Positions 1-13,219 of a DNA stretch of 64,000 bases are shown piece by piece. Below the pieces are notes generated by a model. It was not told the DNA's origin. It saw nothing but the letters and a program-made list of their open reading frames with translations, and searched no databases. Source of the stretch: Rotaria sordida (lineage: Eukaryota; Rotifera; Eurotatoria; Philodinida; Philodinidae); the NCBI GenBank assembly GCA_905250125.1, contig CAJNOL010000177.1:62001-126000 (forward strand), given 5' to 3'. The first letter of the stretch is position 1. Every line of letters starts with the position of its first letter. The position numbers were made by a program, and so were the translations under genes.

Positions 1-3000
1 GTCGGTAAGATTGGGATGGAGAATCGATGATTCAGGGGACCGATTAGAAATTTTTATTAAAATTGATCAGATTCGGAGAGGGAGGTCGAGCGGTTTTTTG
101 AGAATTGACGAGCAAAAAAAAGAATAAAACGCTAGAACTTCGCTAGAAAAAAATCGAAAATTTCTCAAGATTGAGGGGTGACTCCCCCTTCGACTAGGAC
201 ATCTCTGAAGGTACCACAAAATTATAGGACTCCTGCTTACATTCGTACAAGAATATTTATTTTATTGTGAGAAACCAGTATTATCACACTGTTGATTACC
301 TATTTTGATAAGTATTGTTGTCTACTGCCTCTTGATACTATCGATTTTCTTTGTCTATTCTTCCATAGATGTTTATATGATGAAAATGAAAATTTTATTT
401 TTATCCTATTAACATCAATGGAAAAATAGACAAAGAGAATCGACAATAACCAGAGATAAAAGAAAACCATACTTATTTAAACAGGTAAGTATTAGTTCAA
501 CTATATTAGTTTTTCATAATGAAATAAATATTATCGTATGAATGTATGCGAGAGTCCTATAATTTGGGAATGCCCTATATAAGCACTATAACTAGTAAAA
601 AAAATCGTATTTTTCTCATATCTGGCGAAAACCACATGGGCAAATAAGTATTCGGATATCAGGGTAATTGAGCACGTTCATATATAGAAATCCACTATAT
701 TGTAATAAATTTAGAAAAAGTATTCATTAAGTATATGATTTGATCTATGTGTTTGACTATTTCTATACTTAACATGCATGCAATTCATCATCGAATTATT
801 CATATCAAGTGAACATGAGGTTTTTCGTGACTAATAACATGAATTGCTAGAAAAAATATATTCTATCTTTTTCAATGATCATATATGTTTATACAAGGTC
901 ATGTTGTAAATTGCATGAAATTTAATATATTCATTCCAATTGAAAGGATCATGACATGTTATTGTTTTTCTACTTAAATCAGACAATAGATATATATATA
1001 TATATATATTTCCGGAAACATGCAAATACTATAATATTATTATGAAAATATTACTTAGTTCTATTATTATTTATAGTTTTGCAAGAATGATATTGTGAAT
1101 ATTTTAGATCTATTTGATATGCTAATCTTAATATCTTTTGAAATTATAAATATAAAAATAAATCATATCCATCTTGAACCTTCATTCAATCAGATATATA
1201 TATTTCTCCGATTTCAAACCTTCACTATTTTCTTTATTGTTTTCATTCGTAGTATTACTAAGATCCCTCTCAAAACTGATTTTAGGTTACCAATAATCAA
1301 ATCGTACGAAATTTTTCAGGCAGACACCATGATATTTTCTTGAGATATTCATCAAATAAGGATAAAAAATAGCCGATTTAACAACACAAAAATTCTATGC
1401 GAATTTTTATTCAGTACAATTTATTTTTGTTTTATTTGGATTCTTACTTTTTCGTTGGAGTTTAAAGGTGACAAGTCGAGTACTGCAAAAAAAAATTAAA
1501 CTATTTTTCGAAGTTTTTTTTTTTTGTAATACTCAACTTTTCACTCTTAATGTCCAACAAAGAAAGCAAATATCTATATAAAAAAAGGACTCTGTTATGT
1601 TTTGCAGCCTGACATGCTCTTTCAGATAAAAGAGAAACAAAATATATTGAATGAAGGTTCACAGAGAATTTTTCTATTGCTAAATGAGCTATTTTTGATT
1701 TCTGTTTGATAAATATCTAATGAAAATATCATGATATAGAGCTAAGAATGATATTATTTTGATAATCAACGAGACGAAATATTATTGTTTGAAAATAGAT
1801 TCTAAAGAAATAATTTATTTTATAGTTTGATTAAAATAATTTTAAATTTCAAATAAATTTATAATAGAATTAGCCGAGAATTATTTATTCTTATTCATTT
1901 TTCATTTGATGTTTACTTTCAACTGAATCACTCAACGATTTTCATATTTGGTTTTTAACTACAACTAAAGTATGTCTTATTTAATTCATTTAAGTTCTAT
2001 AGATGAATTAGATATTTTTCTATTGAATGACATAGTAAATATTGTCTCATCGATGTGTTATTATTAATACAAAGATATTTCGAAAATTCTAAACATCTAT
2101 TTGAATAATTACCAGATTGATCTGTTTTGTTCTGAGTATATTTTCTGATTATGGCTGAGATTTTCTTTTCAAGGTCCATCTTTGATTATATAACCTTATG
2201 TTGTTGACCTTTTCTTTCTTAAATTCATCAACTTCAAAGACAGTTCCATTGGGCAATATATGTAAATTTACCATCCAACGTTGAATTTTAATCGAATTTT
2301 TAATCGTGCTTGTCAAAATGACTCACATTGTTGTTTTACACCCATCTTATTAAAATATTTTTTTTTAATATAGTCAAATAGACTGCATCTGCGTCAACGT
2401 TAAGTTTTTTTTTTTAATCTTTTAACGAATATCGAATATAGCAAATAAAAAGAAAAGAGGTTACTTGATAAAAAAAAAAAAGGTCTAGTCCTTGAAGATA
2501 TATGGATATTTTTGATAAAACTACAATGACGAATCTTTCATATCATCAATGTCATAGGTAGTCAATGTGCAAATATGATCATAAAAAAAAGCATTCTTTT
2601 TTTTTCTACACATACATCAGAAGTTTTGAGTAGAGATTGAATCATAATAAACCTATACGAAATAGAGGACATTCAAGGAATTTTTGTAAAAAGAAAAATA
2701 GATGTGATATATTGTATGAAAGTTTTTATAGATAGATTTCGGCATTGAATATGAAATAGAAGAAAAAAATAAACTACTTTTTTTTTATATATTTCCGTTT
2801 TTATTTAAAATCTATTATTTATATGTGTGTGTTTTATGCTCAACAGAGTAAATGTAAATTAGATAAAAGACGATAAAATTATATAATTTTCTTCTGATAG
2901 ATTAAAATCAAGAAATAATTATTCATATGTATTTAAATATTCATTAATTATTTTACTTGATTAATAGCAATTTGTCTTTTTTTTTTTATTGCATTATTTA

Positions 3001-4436
3001 TTATACTAAATATTTATCAAGACTTAAACATAAATTAAAAAATATTTGTTTTTCTATGAGGTTAAGATCATTAAATGATAATTATTTTGAGTTGTAAAAG
3101 TATATTAATATTTGGATTATAAACACATATATTTATAGAGGTTCAATGAAGCGAAAATCATAATAAATTTTCTCCTCGATTAATAGGAATGTTATTTTTA
3201 TTGTATTGGCTACACTCATCAATTTGCTTTTCAATCTATATTGTAATAATTTCAAAAGAAAAAAAAATGATGCATAAATTAAATACATAAAGTATGTATT
3301 TCACATGAATTAATTTAATGAATATAGACTATCAAAAATATAAAATAATCTGATAATTTTATATTTTAATATTTATTTTCGATTTTTTTTTTGCTTCACT
3401 CATATACAGACTTATAAAACTGTTTCTATTTTTAAATATCAGAATATATTCTGCTTAAAATAAATTCATGAAACCTTTAATGAACGTCATTCAAGAAAAT
3501 TTCATGTTCATCATGACTTATGTCAATATTAGGTATTTATAAGGATTTCATATGGATGTAACACATTGATTTATTCTTTTTTCTATATAGATCTTTTCAT
3601 CAAATAAAGCAAAGAATTTCTCATCAGTCGTTTCTTTCTTTCTTTTTTTTTTTTTTTTTTATTTTCTTTTTGCATCTTCTATTACGCGACGTGCATTGAA
3701 CAACAAGTAGAAGAACTTTTCTCATCAATATTTCTTTGTCTGAGAAAAAAAAGCATGTTTGTCATTTGATTGAAGTACGTATATGTGTACTCTCTTCATC
3801 TTGGTCGACAGCCACATCAACTACTATCACACAATCTAAAAAGATATACTATGAAATTCTCTTGTTCATCAAAAAAGCTAACAACAACCAATGTTGATTT
3901 ATTCTTCGTCTATTTCTCTCCTTTTTTTTTTTCTTTATATCATTCATTTTTTTTTATTTCTGTTGCGGTTTCCTCTCTTTTTTCTTCTTTTCTATATCTC
4001 GTTCTTTTTTTCTATCGACGCGCTACTACTCAAATTACTTTTCGCTCTCGCGCTTTGCCTTCTCTTTCGAAAACATTCAGCACACACTCCATTATTAACC
4101 ACATAAGTTGTTCTGTTAGTTCGTGCACCGTGCACTAGAATTTCAGCTCATTTACAGTGAGAACAAGCAAACGAACTATTACATTGGAAAAAATAAATCT
4201 GTACGTATATAGTACAGTTTTTCTTTCTCTCATCACGTCTCTTGATTTGGTCGAACGTATAACATAATATGAAACAATCTTATTAATACCTCTTTTTTTT
4301 TATTTACTACATTATTATTTTGTCACACCCAAGAGACAGCCGTCATTAGTAACTGTAACAAAATATAAATTATTACACGAATGACAATAACGACAACAAT
4401 AAGAACAACATAATTACATACAAATCAATAATAATA
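1..4436. other. AT-rich stretch with no recognisable gene
   Basis: No reading frame here looks like a conserved protein; the short open frames are low-complexity AT-rich runs. It holds a palindromic element at 214-569, a (TA)n run near 990-1008, many poly-T/poly-A runs and a T/CT-rich block near 3630-3670. The part just upstream of 4437 presumably holds the promoter and 5' leader of the tetraspanin gene, but I see no defined promoter motif. Confidence 0.6.
214..569. repeat. Imperfect palindrome (MITE-like), about 360 bp
   Basis: The left arm (about 214-395) and the right arm (about 400-569) are reverse complements at roughly 75-80% by eye, with almost no loop. The outer end contains AAATTATAGGACT on one side and AGTCCTATAATTT on the other. 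No clear target duplication was recognised. It codes for nothing and is probably a non-autonomous DNA-transposon derivative. Confidence 0.65.
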
Positions 4437-6591
4437 ATGGGCGTTGATACTTGTTATCCATGTGCTAAATATCTTCTCGTAGTTCTTAACCTCATTTTTT
4501 GGGTATGTAAACATAACATGCATATATTAAAACCAAATAGATATGAATGTAAAGTATTAGCAGATGTAGTAACATATTTATTTCGCATGTAACAAAGAAA
4601 GAGATTGATTGAGCCGCAAACGTTTTTTTTATTCTGTTAACGAGGGGAAAAAAAGATGTTGTTCATTCATATTCAAGTTGTGAACTACTTGACAATTCTT
4701 AATTTTTTTTTTGAATAAAACTTGAAGGGAAAAAAAGTTTTATTCTTCCTCTAGGCAGAGAAACTATTGACATTTATGAATAAAAATAACTATTGAGAAA
4801 TAGACTATTGAACAATGACATGACAAAAAAAATTAATTTCGTTTCGAAATTCTTTATTAATACTTTCTAATCCTTAAGCATACATACTGAGTGTCTTTTT
4901 ATCTTTTGTTTTTCTTCATTATCTATCTAGTTAAGCGGTGCTGCATTGATAGTTTTTGGTGTTTTATTCTTATTACATCCTGAAGTACAGCATGTCATTC
5001 ATCTATTCAATTATAATACATTTCCATTGTCATCTATTGAATTATCAGCAATTTTTATTATCCTTGTTGGTATCATTATCTTTCTTATTGGAATTTTTGG
5101 ATTGTGTGGTGCAAAATATGAATCACGCACTTGTCTCATACTTGTAAGTTATAATTGTCATATAATAATGACAAATAAACGAAAAAAGTTTATATATATA
5201 TATTTTTTTTTTGTCAGTATATTGTTTTGGTAACATGTGTTCTTTTGACGGAATTAGCCTTATTTACATACATCGCCATGTATCATGACCAATGGGAAGG
5301 ACTTATAAAACAACGTCTTATATCACAAACGAAAAAATATAATCACTTGTATCCAAGCAAATACGAACGAGCACTAGACTATATTCAAAGCAAGGTAAAA
5401 TGAAGAAGAAAGTATGAATAGAAAAAAAAAATGAATAGTTACGTAAGAAGCAAGAACGAAATGAGTGATGTACACAGTTGGTACACTTTTATTCCAAAGT
5501 TCACAATGTCTGTCTGCCGTCATATTGAGAAGACAAAAAAAAGTAACAAAAAAAAACACAGAAAGAGAAAGCAAGACATTGATATTGAAAGAATATCATA
5601 AAAAGAGATCTTGTAGTAATAATGACCATGTTAATGATGATGATAATGATGATGATGCAATAGTTATCATTGTACTTGATCAAAATGTGATTTTTTACTT
5701 TCTAACATATATATTTATGGATTAAGTTGAATAATAAACCTTTTTTTTTTTTTATTCATTGTCACAAAGCTTTTCTTTCTTTCTCATCTTTATGTTGTTT
5801 ACACTATATTATCAAAGGACAATTACAATCGTAATGTTGCATAACATTCTAAACTTGTGCTGATTGTCCGTGAATAAAGAAAATGACTTAGTAGACGCCA
5901 GACATGACAGAAAAAAAAAAGCGTCGTCGCTTATCTATTTGCTATTCTTATAACACTATTAACTAGACAAATAAACTGGCGTCGATCAATAGACGATTGT
6001 TAGCCACAATGCAATTTTCTATTTTTCCTTTCTGATCGTCCTTGGTCAGAATTCGTCATCAATATGAGAGAGTCAATCAGAACTCTTGACAAGGACATAC
6101 AAGAAAAATATAATGTCTTCCTTCCAACAGTGCCAGACATGTAGAATAAACACACAAAAAAAAAGACTTAATTAACTCAAACAAAAATAATGTAAAAAAA
6201 AAAATTTTTTTTTTCATATGATTTATTTTTAGTATCATTGTTGTGGTATTGATTCAGCATATGATTACAGTGATTCACATGTTCCAATATCTTGTTGTTC
6301 TATGGCAGATAAATTATCTTCTACAACAACTTGTTCTGTTGATCAAGTTAGTTTACGTGGTACACTCGGATGTTTTCGTGTATTAACTAAATTAACAATA
6401 CATTGGATGAAATTTTTTATTATTGCTGAACTTGCTTTATGTCTACTATCGGTAAGTGACAGGAAATGTGTTATATGATTGAATCTATTTTGATGTTAAA
6501 CATTTAGTTGATTGGTGTATTTCTCGCCATTTGTGTTTGTCAAAATGCAATGCTTTATGATGGATATATACAAGCTCCATACCATGTTTAA
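4437..6591 (+). CDS. Tetraspanin family membrane protein
   Basis: Five exons: 4437-4502, 4931-5143, 5218-5394, 6233-6451 and 6508-6591, in frame throughout, giving 252 aa. The start opens with the classic short cytoplasmic N-terminus of tetraspanins, with two cysteines ahead of the first membrane segment (about residues 11-35, split by intron 1). TM2 lies near residues 62-80 and TM3 near 95-110. A large extracellular loop follows with the diagnostic CCG motif at the start of exon 4, then further cysteines including a second CC pair. TM4 spans the exon 4/5 junction, with a short cytoplasmic tail after it. The length and the four membrane segments are normal for the family. Tetraspanins organise membrane microdomains with integrins and other partners; the exact subfamily is not assigned. 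Intron 3 (5395-6232) is the only large one besides intron 1. An AATAAA lies about 190 bp after the stop. Confidence 0.93.
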
Positions 6592-6784
6592 AATGACAAC
6601 ATTGCATTCGTATCTTTGAATTTTTTATAACAGGACCGATTTTTTTTTTCTTTGTTCTTTGAAGTCAATTTGCTTCTTCTATTTGTATTCAGGAATTTTT
6701 GTTTTATTTGTAAAAACATTCTATTGTATTTCTATGTGTGTATATTTAGAATATTTAGAAATGAAAATTAAACAAAACGGAATG

Positions 6785-6790
6785 AATAAA
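6785..6790 (+). promoter_or_regulatory. Candidate poly(A) signal of the tetraspanin gene
   Basis: An AATAAA hexamer on the + strand, about 195 bases after the tetraspanin stop codon. It is chosen because it is the first canonical hexamer downstream; in such AT-rich DNA chance occurrences are common. Confidence 0.35.
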
Positions 6791-6815
6791 AGATTAACTT
6801 TGTAGTATTCTTAGC

Positions 6816-6846
<31 letters not shown>

Positions 6847-8044
6847 TAAATGATGTTTGATAAAGTAAACAAATTGTCTTTACAATAAACAGTTGCCTTT
6901 TTTTTTTCTTGTTCTACTGTTCAGAAATTTTTCTATGCAAGATTATTAAATGATTGATTGATTGATTGATGAAGTAACAATCTTGATATAAGACTACTTG
7001 CATAATATGGTTTGTCGACAGCTTGTATATTGTTATTAGATAAAGAAAACTACTAAGTATAATACGGTCAAGGATAATGTTTATTTCTTCTTATAAGAAA
7101 AACATTAATATTATTAGTATTCAAATAAAACTAATCACCAAACACACGAATAAGCGCCTTTTTTTTTTTGTTCTTTTTGAAAATCATTCGATGCAAATAA
7201 AAATGTCATCTAGAGTTTCTTTTTTCTTAATAACATAATATAGTCATTTTTTTCTCATTTTTGTATTACTATATATGATAAATGAGGCTGTATTTGCATT
7301 TCTTAAGAAATGATTAACTATACAGACTCTTAATGAATGGAGAACTAGATGTAAGAAGTCTGACTTTTCCTGAATTATTTCTTATAGATAATACTGAGTG
7401 TTATTCAAGGATAAAATGACATTTCCTTTTTTCTGCATTCCATCTTCTCTTCAATCATCTATTTCCTAGTGTCCTTGTCTCACAAGATTCTATTCTATAC
7501 ATAAAAAATAATGTTTTCAGTATTATATCATCTACATACATAAACAAAGATTATTATTAAGATTTAACAAGATTAAATTTAATTTTTCAAAATAAACTAT
7601 CATTGTTCAATTTAAATGTTTTTTATTACATATAAAGTTTTTGTTTGCTTGCTTCATACTGTGCAGCCAATCATTTATGAAATAGTTTTCAAATATCAAT
7701 TGATTTGATTTTTTTTTCTAATAGTTCAATTCAATATAAACACATTCAATGACAATATACGAATAGTTATAAAGAATATGCTTACAATGTCAATGTGAAG
7801 AATAAATGATAGTGTCGTTAAAATTACCTATTTATTGATTTTACTACTATAGTTGTGACAATTTTCATTTTGTATATTTGCAATCTCGATTATATATTGT
7901 AGGTTTTTATCTTGTATAAAAGAAATGAAATTCTTTTCAAATATTTAAAACAAAAATGATTTATAGTGATTTATCTGCTATTGTTTCATAATCGATAAAA
8001 TCATTTTATCAATTCATGAAAACAGAGTGTTTTTTCTTTCTTTT

Positions 8045-8064
8045 ACACACACACACACACACAC
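8045..8064. repeat. (AC)n microsatellite
   Basis: About ten uninterrupted AC units, lying 3' of the coiled-coil gene on the opposite strand. It is a simple sequence repeat with no coding role. Confidence 0.8.
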
Positions 8065-8280
8065 GCAAAATCTATCATAAAACAAATCAATCAAAAAAAC
8101 AAAAAAAAAAAACAAAAGTCATCCCAAATAAAACAATTACTTTACGTCTAAGAAATAATTCTAATTTTTAATATTATAATGAATATGAATTACAAGAGTT
8201 AAATTTGCTTAAAGCAAACTCTGTGCAATATATACATAACAATAAGTGTCTAATTCAATTTTGATATTGTTTTAAGATTA

Positions 8281-8315
8281 TTATTTCCATACACCATGTC
8301 CTCCTGTTGATGATG

Positions 8316-8348
<33 letters not shown>

Positions 8349-11300
8349 GCTGTTGTTGTTGTTGTTGTTTTGATTTATCTTTTTTAACTCTTGTTTTTGG
8401 TTGAGAAAGTCGTTCAAATAATTCATTTGTATTATTACTTTGTTTTGTATTATGTATATCATAATCAAGTCGTTTTTTAACTCCACCACCATGTGTTGTT
8501 GTTGTTGTTGATGATGATTTATGTTGTCGTGGTGTTATAATATGTGATGAATGTGATTCATTTTGTAAAACTAAATCATCAAAAATTATTTTTTCATCTC
8601 GTTCAGCTAAATTTAATTGTTCAATAGATAATTGTATATCATGTAAAGATCGATTTGTTTTAGCTAATGGATGTTCTATAAAAATATTTTAAAGAATAAA
8701 TTCAAAAAAAAAGTTTTTTGTTTTTCTATAGAAATTTACTATTTAATGTATTATTATTATTATTATTATCTAGAGCTGGTGATCGTTCAAGTAACATTTT
8801 AACATATCTAGTTAGAGATTCATTTGTTGATGATGTTTGATCATTTTTTTGATTTTCAATACTATCTTTTGATAGAGTTACTTGTACTTCTTGTTGATGA
8901 TGAATTAAATTTGGTATAATTGAAGATGTTGAGCAATAAGATGATAGTGCTGGTTGATATATATGATTTATATTTAAATTACTATCAACACTAAAAGAAT
9001 TTGATGATTTTTGTTGTTGTTCATAATTATTTGAAGGATATATTGAAAATAATCCACTATTACTAATAGGATCTGCTGAATGACATCGATTAATTAATTG
9101 ATTATTATTATTATTATTATTATTTGTATGAAGAGATGATTGAGTCATTGTTTGTGGATACCATTCTTGTAATGAATCAATTGGAGTTGAACGAAAACGT
9201 GGTGAATGAAGAGTACTATGTGGTTGAGAAGATAATAAATGACTAGATAAAAAGGAAAAAAACTTTGATTTAATAAATGGGAAAACAAAAAACAAGACAA
9301 AAAAAAATAATAAAGAATTTACTTTTGATTATTATCAAACTTTTGTAAAATATTTTCTTGTTGTGTTGATAATGGTAAATGAGAATTAAATTCATAACCA
9401 TTAGTAACTCGATTTGTTTGATCAACAAGTGAATCAATACGTGATGAAAGTGATCGTATTGTTGACATATTAGTCGGATAATCATTATTAATTAATGGTA
9501 ATGAAGGAAGATATTCAATATTTTTTACTTTAGCTTGTGTATCACTTAATGGTAATTTTATTTGATTAAATTGTATTGTTGATGATGGATTAGTTGTTTC
9601 ATTTTGTGGAAAATTTATTTTTGTTGATCCTTTAAAAAGTGCTGTTTCAAATACATCTTGTAATTTTTTTGCTAAATCTTGTCGTTCAGCATTTGTTGTT
9701 GATTGCATATGTTCAATTTCATTTTTCATTTGATCAAGTTTATTTAATAATATTTGAACACGATTTTCATGTTCATGACGTTCATGTGATAAAATTTGTT
9801 CATGTTTTTCTTCTAAATCAGATAATTTACGACGATGTAATTCATTTAATTCTTCTTCAATTTTAATATGTTTTGCATGTTGTTCTTCAAGACGTTGAGT
9901 TAACTAAAAGAAATTCAAATTAGAAGAAAATTTACGATTGTCTTTTATAAGCTATCCTCGAAAATTGATCTTGAGTCAGATTTAAAGTCCTGCGAAATAA
10001 ACTTTTTTCGAGCCTCGAATCCCGTTGATCGAAAGAAACGCAAAGATGCGACTCTACTGAAATCCTGCGGGTAGAGCTTGTCAGATCCAAAGTTTTCGGA
10101 CCGTAATCTGGACTCAGTCGAACCTCACTTTGATACTCTTAATGAAATTTTTCAATCGGATTCGGATAGTCGCCCTGAAGATACGAGATCATTTTTTTTT
10201 TGAGTTTTTTTTGTATTCAGTGACTAGCGCTGTGTCCTACACATTTCTCAAACGATTAGCACCCATCGAGTCAAAAATAGTTTATTTGGAAACTCGAAAT
10301 TCTTTATGACTCTCATTCTATAGATTTAATGTTTTTTGTTTATTTGAAAGGGCATGTCAGACTGCAGTAACCTCTTTTTAAATTCTTACTATTTATGCGA
10401 GAGGGAAAAGAATGACAGGTTTAATACCTTGAAAAATTCTCAAAAACAGCCATCTATTTATAGACGTAGTTTTTTTATATAATAATAAAAAAAAGGTTAA
10501 TTAAACAATGGACATTGGAACTTCACATATTCTTTCAAACGAAAAGAAGAAATTAGCAACAATAGAACCTCTTCAAGAATCTTGAGACGCCCGTTCAGAA
10601 AACGAGATGCCAATTGAAAAATTTCGAGTTTTCTGACGAAAATTGACGTTTTCTTTTTTGAGGGAAGAGACTTAAATGAACTTACTTTAGTTTCAGTATC
10701 ACGCATAAGTTGAATTCTAAGAGATTCAGTTTGAGCACGATATTTTGCTTCACGTAATTCAAGTTCCATTTTTAATACATTCTTAAATAAGAAATGAATA
10801 AAAATTATATTTCGAAATAGAATTTTTACTAACATTTTCACGTCGTTGTTCATCAAGATCGTTTTCTAATTGTCGAACTTTAATTTGATTATCACAATTT
10901 AATTTATGTTGATCACGTAACATTTGTTCGATTTGTTCTTGTTTTTTATCTAATTCAGATTGCATATCATTAAAACGAGTTTCACCATTTTTGATTTCAT
11001 TACGTAAATCATTTTCAAGTGTTGACCATCGTTGTTTAGCCTTTAGAATAACAATAATAAAAGATCATTCAATTACTACATTTTATAAAAAAATCTTTTT
11101 CTTTCAAAGCAAGATTATAGCGACTTCTTTTTTGATTTTTGAAGCCTGAGAAGACGAATACAAAGTTTGCGATCAGGACTAGTCCCGATTGCGTTGTAGT
11201 TACACTCTAATTTGGACACTATAATCATTTAGTTTTTGAAGTAGCCTGATTTTATAGAGAAAATATTTCTCTTCAAAATGTGGTGTCAGAATATTTCTTC

Positions 11301-12301
11301 TTTCCTCAGAAGTATTCAAATCTACAATGGGAATGACAAAGTTTCATACATAACTCTAGTAATGACTTAAAATCAAAGAATATTAAAATAATATTTCACT
11401 TGTTCTGAGTCTTTTGTTAATTGTTGTATACGTTGTTCATTTTGTTTTATTTTTGATTGTAAATTTTCATAATCTTGTTTGATATTTTCATTATCTTTTG
11501 TTAAACGTTCAATAGATAAATTTTTTTCATTTAATTGTATATCAAATTGTTGTTTATCATTTGAAAGTTTTTCTCGATTTATATGTTCATTTTGTTTAAT
11601 TTGTTGTGTTAAATTATTTAATTTAATTCTATAATCATTTTCTTTTTGTTTCCATTCATCAACAACATTTGGTATCATTTGTTCAAGTTGTTTCATACAT
11701 AAAGTTTTTTTATGATCATTTGTACGTAATTGTATTAATTCTGATTCAGCTTCTGTTAAACGTTGTTGTTGAACATCAATTAATGTTTCTAATTGTTTTC
11801 GACGATTACGTTCACTTTCTAATGATGATTTATAATATACTAATTCAGGATTTGCTTCATTAAAAAATTCTAAAAATAAAAATTCAATTAAATAAATAAA
11901 GAAATTATAAGTTTTCTTTTTTTAACCAGATCGTGCTTGTTGATCATCGATTAATGGTTGTTCATTAATTGGTAAAACATTTGTTCGACTCATTGAATGA
12001 AGTAATTGTCGAGCATTTTGTAATTGTAATAGACAAGGTTCTGATAATTGAGATTCATTTGTTTGAATTAAACTATATAGAAATACATGAATAAATTTGA
12101 TTTATGTATAATATATTAAACTTACTCTAAATGTTCGTTTTCTTTTTCATGTAATTTATGATCAGGTGTTGATGTACGCATTGTTGTTGAATGAGGACGA
12201 TGAGAAGAATTTACAGTATCATGAATATTAAAACCTTCAAAAAATAGACGACGTTGAGTACGATTTTGTGAATCGTTTGTAATAGTTGTAAAAGACGACA
12301 T
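8281..12301 (-). CDS. Large coiled-coil protein, possibly centrosomal, with poly-N and poly-Q tracts
   Basis: Eight exons on the minus strand: 12301-12126, 12072-11927, 11869-11400, 11040-10834, 10781-10686, 9903-9323, 9242-8740 and 8675-8281. They join in frame to 857 aa. Residues about 110-460 are almost pure coiled coil (Glu/Lys/Gln/Leu heptads, very few Pro or Gly). The N-terminus is Ser/Thr-rich and disordered. The C-terminal third is low complexity, with two runs of Asn, a short ordered-looking motif (LTRYVKMLLERSP) and a run of about 17 Gln just before the end. The architecture resembles centrosome/centriole scaffold proteins, and the C-terminal motif made me think of centrobin, but I cannot confirm this by eye. 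Introns 3 (about 360 bp) and 5 (about 780 bp) are much larger than the others; intron 5 carries dispersed-repeat sequence. Confidence 0.85.
10115..10250. repeat. Dispersed repeat copy in an intron
   Basis: This segment inside intron 5 of the coiled-coil gene matches about 38895-39020 in the same orientation. Shared landmarks include TTTGATACTCT, GGATAGTCG, GAAGATAC, GAGTTTTTT..GTATTC and CCTACACAT. It probably represents one family of degenerate transposon sequence. Confidence 0.6.
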
Positions 12302-13219
12302 AGAGGTCAACTAAGAAACAAAAAGAAAAAGAAATAATTTATTTGACCGAAGAAAAAAAGAATGAACAATAGTCAATTGACTGACGATTGTGGTCAAATC
12401 TTTGTCTGAATAGAAACCATTCTGGAATTGATCTCAAAGTAAACTCCTCTTTGGTTTTTTTTTGTAGACAATAGAGGTCTCTATTTTTCATTAATTGCTT
12501 TGATCATATATTAATTGGTTTGATCTCACAATATAAAACACTGCATGTAGGTCAGAGGGTATGTGCCGCGTATCTTGTAGAAGCATCAAATAAACTCTGA
12601 TCATTAATATATCATAAAATCATGCAAATATTAGTAAATTTGATAACTTTGATTATTCATTGAATTTAAGTTTATTGAAAATCATTGTATCGTTCCGAAT
12701 AAGTCTCTCAATTATTCAGATGATTATATCATCGACAAACATTGTTCAATCACTAATGTGAAAACAAATATTATTGACATTGAATAAAGAATCCTTTTAT
12801 TTTCATAGTTATTGTTCAAGGTTTTTTTGTTTAGGAAGCGATATATAATATGGAAGAATAATAGAACACTGTTTGTACTATCACGACCTATATAAAAAAA
12901 GATTATGTTCGAGTTTCCTATACGATATTCTAGAGCTAGCGTCACTACTTTTGTAATGCTTTATTTAATAGAAATATATTTGAATGTGTGGTGTTTTTGA
13001 TGGAAAAGAAGAAGAGTCTAATCTATAGCTAGGAAATACAGAGACAAAAATCAAACTAATGCGACATTTTTGCCTTATTGATCGTAAAATACATTCATGT
13101 CTTCAATTTATGAAATTTTGTTGTTTACTTCTATCAGCGAGCAAAACTCTTATGAATCAATTAATGATATATTGATGTTTTGTTTATTCAAGTTAATTTT
13201 GTTTTGTAAGATATCTGAT

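Larger units (their letters stand above)
6592..8280. other. Tail-to-tail intergenic region with microsatellites
   Basis: This lies between the 3' ends of the tetraspanin gene (+) and the coiled-coil gene (-). It contains an (AAT)n run at about 6817-6844, a GATT tetranucleotide run at about 6952-6970 and an (AC)n run at about 8045-8064. I see no coding sequence; the rest is AT-rich 3' UTR and spacer. Confidence 0.6.

Noticed and set aside
10000-10030. GAATCCCG-like and GGGTTCGA-like motifs resembling tRNA T-arms (also near 27888 and 39018)
   Set aside because: No matching acceptor stem, D-arm or A-box at the right distance on either strand.
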